From Synechococcus sp. ATX 2A4 (lineage in GTDB: Bacteria > Cyanobacteriota > Cyanobacteriia > PCC-6307 > Cyanobiaceae): DNA of 64,000 bases. The stretch covers positions 53,760 through 117,759 of the forward strand of contig NZ_JAGQCV010000011.1 in NCBI RefSeq assembly GCF_024346375.1. The letters run 5' to 3'. The notes beneath the pieces were generated by a model. That model did not search any database. It had not been told where the DNA came from and saw nothing but the letters and a program-made list of their open reading frames with translations. Both the position numbers and the translations under genes were made by a program. Positions 61,608 through 64,000 of the stretch are shown piece by piece (the stretch's first letter is position 1; every line of letters begins with the position of its first letter).

Positions 61608-62471
61608 ATGGTCCCGCTTCGTTTCAGAGCCCCGTCTCTTGCCCTCTGCGGCGTGCTGCTGCTCAGCGCGGCCGGCTGCGGCGGCGGACCGGCCGCGCAG
61701 ATCCTCCGCCAGAGCAGCGGCAGCGCCACAGCCACGGCCCCCCAGCCACGCCTGGATCCAGCCCCGTTCAACGCCGTGCTGCAAGCCGTGGTGAACGAGC
61801 AGGGGCTGGTGGATTACGACACCCTGCAGCGTGATCCAAGCCAGCTGAATCGCTACCTCAAGGAACTGGCCGAGCTCACGTCCCAGCGCTTTGCCTCCTG
61901 GCCGGAGGCCGATCAGATCGCCCTGCTGATCAACGCCTACAACGGCCTCACCCTGCGCGCGATCATTGAGCACGATCCGATCCGGGCCAGCATCAAGGAC
62001 ATCCCGGGTGTGTGGAAATTCCGCCGCCACACCTTGATGGGCCAGCAACTCACCCTCGATGGGATCGAGCACGAAATCCTGCGGCGCGAGTACAACGAGC
62101 CCCGCATCCACGCCGCCCTCGTCTGCGCCGCCATGAGCTGTCCGCCGTTGCGTGGCGAAGCCTTCACGGGCGCGGAACTCGACCGGCAGCTGGAGGACCA
62201 GAGCAGGCGCTGGCTGGCCAGCAGCGTGGGGCTGCAGATTGACCGGGCCAACAGAACCGTGGGGATCTCGAAGATCTTTGAGTGGTTCGGGGAAGACTGG
62301 GCGCGCGCCGATCCCAATGCCGCTCCCGTGCCCGGCCACGAGAAGCAGAGCGCGATTCTGCGCTTCATCGCTCGCTACCGGCCGGCCGAGGATCAACAAC
62401 TGCTGGAGGGGGGCAACTTCCGCCTGACCCACCTGCCCTACGACTGGAGCCTGAATCGCCCACAGAGCTGA
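61608..62471 (+). CDS. DUF547 lipoprotein
   Basis: 287 residues. LCGVLLLSAAGCGGG is a lipobox signal, so the protein is a lipoprotein. The DUF547 domain is about residues 50-265: FNAVLQAVVNEQGLVDYDTL, WPEADQIALLINAYNGLTLRAII, IHAALVCAAMSCPPLRGEAF and SKIFEWFGEDW. The family is of unknown function and is often found with ArsM/radical SAM or VTT genes. It is the last gene of the plus-strand unit that starts at 58898. Start chosen at the ATG that opens the signal peptide. Confidence 0.88.
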   Translation: MVPLRFRAPSLALCGVLLLSAAGCGGGPAAQILRQSSGSATATAPQPRLDPAPFNAVLQAVVNEQGLVDYDTLQRDPSQLNRYLKELAELTSQRFASWPEADQIALLINAYNGLTLRAIIEHDPIRASIKDIPGVWKFRRHTLMGQQLTLDGIEHEILRREYNEPRIHAALVCAAMSCPPLRGEAFTGAELDRQLEDQSRRWLASSVGLQIDRANRTVGISKIFEWFGEDWARADPNAAPVPGHEKQSAILRFIARYRPAEDQQLLEGGNFRLTHLPYDWSLNRPQS

Positions 62472-62810
62472 GTTGTTCGCGGGGGGAAAGCAGGCGTAGG
62501 TGATAGCTCTTATGAGTGGAAGAGCATTGTGGCTTGCGCAAAATGTCTCTTGCAGGTGGCGAAACCCCCAGAGGATGTGTATCGTTGCGAACAGTGGTTC
62601 TCTGACCCGTGAACCAACGGCACCGCTTTAAGCTGGTCAACCAAAGTCCTTGCAGCATCTGCTTAGTGGGATGGCCTAGATGCGTTTCTCCCTGCGGTTT
62701 GCAGAAGGGCAAGGCCAAGCGGGGGTGGTTTGCGGAACTGTCGAAGAACAAGTTAGCTGGATGTGCCACGGAAGGACACCAATGGTGTCCCTGGTGCCGG
62801 ACGGGTGCAT
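62472..62810. other. 339-bp intergenic region, no gene supported
   Basis: The base composition drops visibly here. A plus frame 62609-62842 encodes a Cys-containing 77-residue peptide (WCPWC), but it has no good ribosome site and overlaps the HEPN gene; I do not call it. Inverted repeat GGACACC-AAT-GGTGTCC at 62774-62790 lies 21 bases past the HEPN stop and may terminate it. No RNA gene seen. Confidence 0.55.
62774..62790 (-). terminator. short stem-loop after HEPN gene
   Basis: GGACACC (62774-62780) and GGTGTCC (62784-62790) are perfectly complementary with an AAT loop. It lies 20 bases downstream of the HEPN-gene stop when read on the minus strand. No T-run follows, so termination is only a guess. 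Confidence 0.35.
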
Positions 62811-63584
62811 CTAATCTTCAATCAGCAAAAAGTAATCAATAATGTGCTGATCAATTAACAGTGCATATTTGCGCATTAGTTTCAGATCGTCTATCGACTT
62901 TGAAAGATGATACTCACGACGCCTACCATGTGCGATATCATTTCGAATCCCGCGTATTCGCGAGATGTTGTCTTCCATCTCGACATCATGAGGCATCCCT
63001 AAGCCATCAAACACTATCTCGCAGATCCGGCTTGCACGAAAACCACTTTTTGAAATTGCCTCAGCAAGCTTTTGAAATCCATATGCAGAAGCCATCTGAG
63101 AAGGAAAAGCGAATCCTTTGCTTTCCAGTTGGGTGATGCTTTTCCGATACTTCCCTTGCTTTCCTGACTTCCGAGATTCGCTAAGAGGCTTTATTTCGGG
63201 GAACATCGCTAAGCGGTCTGATCTTAGTCTAGTCTCTACCCTAGATCTTCTTTTTGCGAGAGAATGAAGAGATGCAAACCCGCCGTGAAAGTCAAATATT
63301 TCGCTAACAACGTCCTGAACGTAGGCCTCGAAATGACTAAACGTCGAAATCAGCATGAATCTGCCAAGAGAATCCTTATAGCTCTCTTTAATTTGCTTAA
63401 GTCTACTATGATCCCCTGGCTGTCCAAAGTGATCGGGATTTGGGATCTTCTGAGCAGATCCCTTCTCCACAGCTTTTATGTATGCGTTGAGTGCCGGAAC
63501 CGCATGGCATGTCAGATATGCATAGTCCAGCGACTCCTGAATGTAAGATCGTAAAAGCAGATACGATTTTGTATTTATCAGCAT
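62811..63584 (-). CDS. HEPN-domain protein (RiboL-PSP-HEPN type)
   Basis: 257-residue all-alpha soluble protein. Near the C-terminus RIRGIRNDIAHGRRREY carries the R-N-D-x-x-H HEPN signature (R-x4-6-H, RNase-like catalytic pair). The middle has ISTFSHFEAYVQDVVSEIF, and the first 60 residues are helical and polar. Cysteines are few. The layout matches RiboL-PSP-HEPN proteins, which are predicted RNA-binding or nuclease modules in stress and defence loci. GC content is much lower than in neighbouring genes, so acquisition is likely. It is divergent from a tRNA-like element 61 bases upstream. Confidence 0.78.
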   Translation of the reverse strand: MLINTKSYLLLRSYIQESLDYAYLTCHAVPALNAYIKAVEKGSAQKIPNPDHFGQPGDHSRLKQIKESYKDSLGRFMLISTFSHFEAYVQDVVSEIFDFHGGFASLHSLAKRRSRVETRLRSDRLAMFPEIKPLSESRKSGKQGKYRKSITQLESKGFAFPSQMASAYGFQKLAEAISKSGFRASRICEIVFDGLGMPHDVEMEDNISRIRGIRNDIAHGRRREYHLSKSIDDLKLMRKYALLIDQHIIDYFLLIED

Positions 63585-63644
63585 CTAGAGGCGCCGGCAA
63601 AATCAGGGCTTGACAGAGCACTCTATCCGTGCTATGAATTGGAT

Positions 63645-63742
63645 GTGTCACTAGTGTAACGGTAGCACCTCTACTCTCCAATGCCCTCTCGGCTGAAGGC
63701 AGTCTAAAGTAGAGAGTTCCAGTTCGACTCTGGAGTGACACA
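63645..63742 (+). tRNA. tRNA-like gene with 25-27 nt insertion in anticodon loop
   Basis: Acceptor arms GTGTCAC (63645) and GTGACAC (63735-63741) pair perfectly over seven bases. The D arm GTGT-AACGGTA-GCAC holds A14, G18G19 and A21 in standard places. The T arm TCCAG-TTCGACT-CTGGA is canonical. An anticodon helix CTACT/AGTAG (63671-63675, 63708-63712) extends outward to CTCTACT/AGTAGAG. But the loop is 32 nt: CTCCAA, then TGCCCTCTCGGCTGAAGGCA and GTCTA, then A. Removing 25 nt leaves CTCCAAA, the tRNA-Trp (CCA) loop, with two nucleotides between D and anticodon stems; another register gives TCC with no U33. CCA is not encoded. It is a broken tRNA or an interrupted functional gene. Confidence 0.5.
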
Positions 63743-63896
63743 ATTAACTGGTCAACGCGTAGCAAGAAACTTTTGTGATTTCGAAATTATTTAGCAGCTA
63801 ACAACCAAATTCAGAAGACGGGGGCGAGAGTCAACTCCTGAATCTACAGATGTCTGCCCGCTTCTGATTTGGAGCGTTAGACAGGCCGAAGACCAG

Positions 63897-63925
63897 TTGC
63901 AGCGCCGTATCCCTGGAGATACAAT
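63897..63925 (+). promoter_or_regulatory. consensus-like promoter for the toxin gene
   Basis: TTGCAG (63897-63902) and TACAAT (63920-63925) are separated by 17 bases, a near-consensus sigma-70 -35/-10 pair. A start site 7 bases after the -10 box would fall on or next to the ATG at 63932, so the transcript could be leaderless. No good ribosome-binding site lies upstream of the ATG. Confidence 0.6.
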
Positions 63926-63931
63926 GGTGGC

Positions 63932-64000
63932 ATGCTGGAGATTCGGGAGACCCCTGCCTATGCCGAATGGTTCAGCGGGCTGCGTGATCGAGCGGCAAAA
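63932..64000 (+). CDS. RelE/HigB-type toxin, partial (window edge)
   Basis: The first 23 codons read MLEIRETPAYAEWFSGLRDR plus AAK. The pattern x-x-EIRETPAYAEWFSGLRD, with an initial beta-strand and an F/W-F-x-x-LRD helix, matches the N-terminus of HigB/RelE-like phage Gp49-related toxins (addiction module killer, TIGR02683 type). These are ribosome-dependent mRNA endonucleases, normally followed by a HigA-like antitoxin. The gene runs off the window so the partner is not visible. The gene adjoins the HEPN and tRNA-like elements in the AT-richer right edge. Confidence 0.7.
   Translation, partial: MLEIRETPAYAEWFSGLRDRAAK

Noticed and set aside
51350..62471. Radical SAM ArsS gene
   Set aside because: No radical SAM cysteine motif found on either strand in this stretch; the Cys clusters seen belong to ArsM and the flavin oxidoreductase.
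62609..62842. 77-residue Cys-rich plus-strand frame (WCPWC)
   Set aside because: No ribosome site, overlaps the HEPN 3' end, no conserved pattern besides chance Cys pairs.
63406..63765. 119-residue minus-strand frame over the tRNA-like element and HEPN 5' end
   Set aside because: It is antisense to the HEPN start and lies over the tRNA-like arms; no domain.

Overview
The window looks like chromosome of a high-GC unicellular picocyanobacterium of the Cyanobium/Synechococcus type. The evidence is a plant-type heme oxygenase next to icd, a HEAT-repeat protein of the phycobiliprotein-associated kind, GlcE/GlcF glycolate oxidation subunits, a phosphoketolase, an NhaS-type antiporter and very high third-position GC. 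No rRNA, canonical tRNA, transposase or CRISPR array was seen. Gene density is high, with many 1-10 bp overlaps (ATGA, TGATG, GTGA) that indicate translational coupling.

Left part (1-14 kb): an uninterpretable edge; a hypothetical; thiC under a TPP riboswitch; a minus-strand run ruvB > TPR protein > M20 amidohydrolase > small membrane protein > HEAT protein; smpB; then all four CMP-KDO supply genes (kdsD, kdsB, kdsA, kdsC) with a HIT protein and a glycosyltransferase between them, and a CCA-adding-type enzyme. From 14 to 29.6 kb lies a surface-polysaccharide region, almost all on the minus strand and with visibly lower GC in places: sulfotransferase, a frameshifted GT39-type membrane glycosyltransferase, pcrA, three GT4 enzymes, an unknown protein, a Wzy/O-antigen-ligase-like protein, another glycosyltransferase, an ABC exporter and a further glycosyltransferase.

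Middle (29.6-50 kb): ho1, icd, glcF, a TIM-barrel amidohydrolase, an intact class A beta-lactamase, a four-carbon acid sugar kinase, glcE, an aldose epimerase-like protein, an alpha/beta hydrolase and a Na+/H+ antiporter. An xfp-glgP-ackA operon then links glycogen breakdown to acetyl-phosphate, acetate and ATP. Next come two conserved-looking hypotheticals and a Coq4-family gene cut by one in-frame TAA.

Right part (50-64 kb): cytochrome b561, then a phosphate/arsenic-flavoured island: VTT membrane protein, pstS-pstC-pstA-pstB, an ArsM-like methyltransferase, a fusion of a VTT domain to a flavin disulfide oxidoreductase, a CofC-like transferase (TIGR04282 type) apparently starting at CTG, a GT2 enzyme, a polytopic mannosyltransferase-like protein and a DUF547 lipoprotein. 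Most of these families recur in arsenosugar-type loci, but the radical SAM enzyme ArsS is absent from the window. The divergent promoter of this island carries a 25-bp direct repeat. The last 1.5 kb is AT-richer and looks acquired: a HEPN-domain protein, a tRNA-like gene with a 25-27 nt insertion in its anticodon loop, and the start of a RelE/HigB-type toxin gene with a consensus-like promoter.
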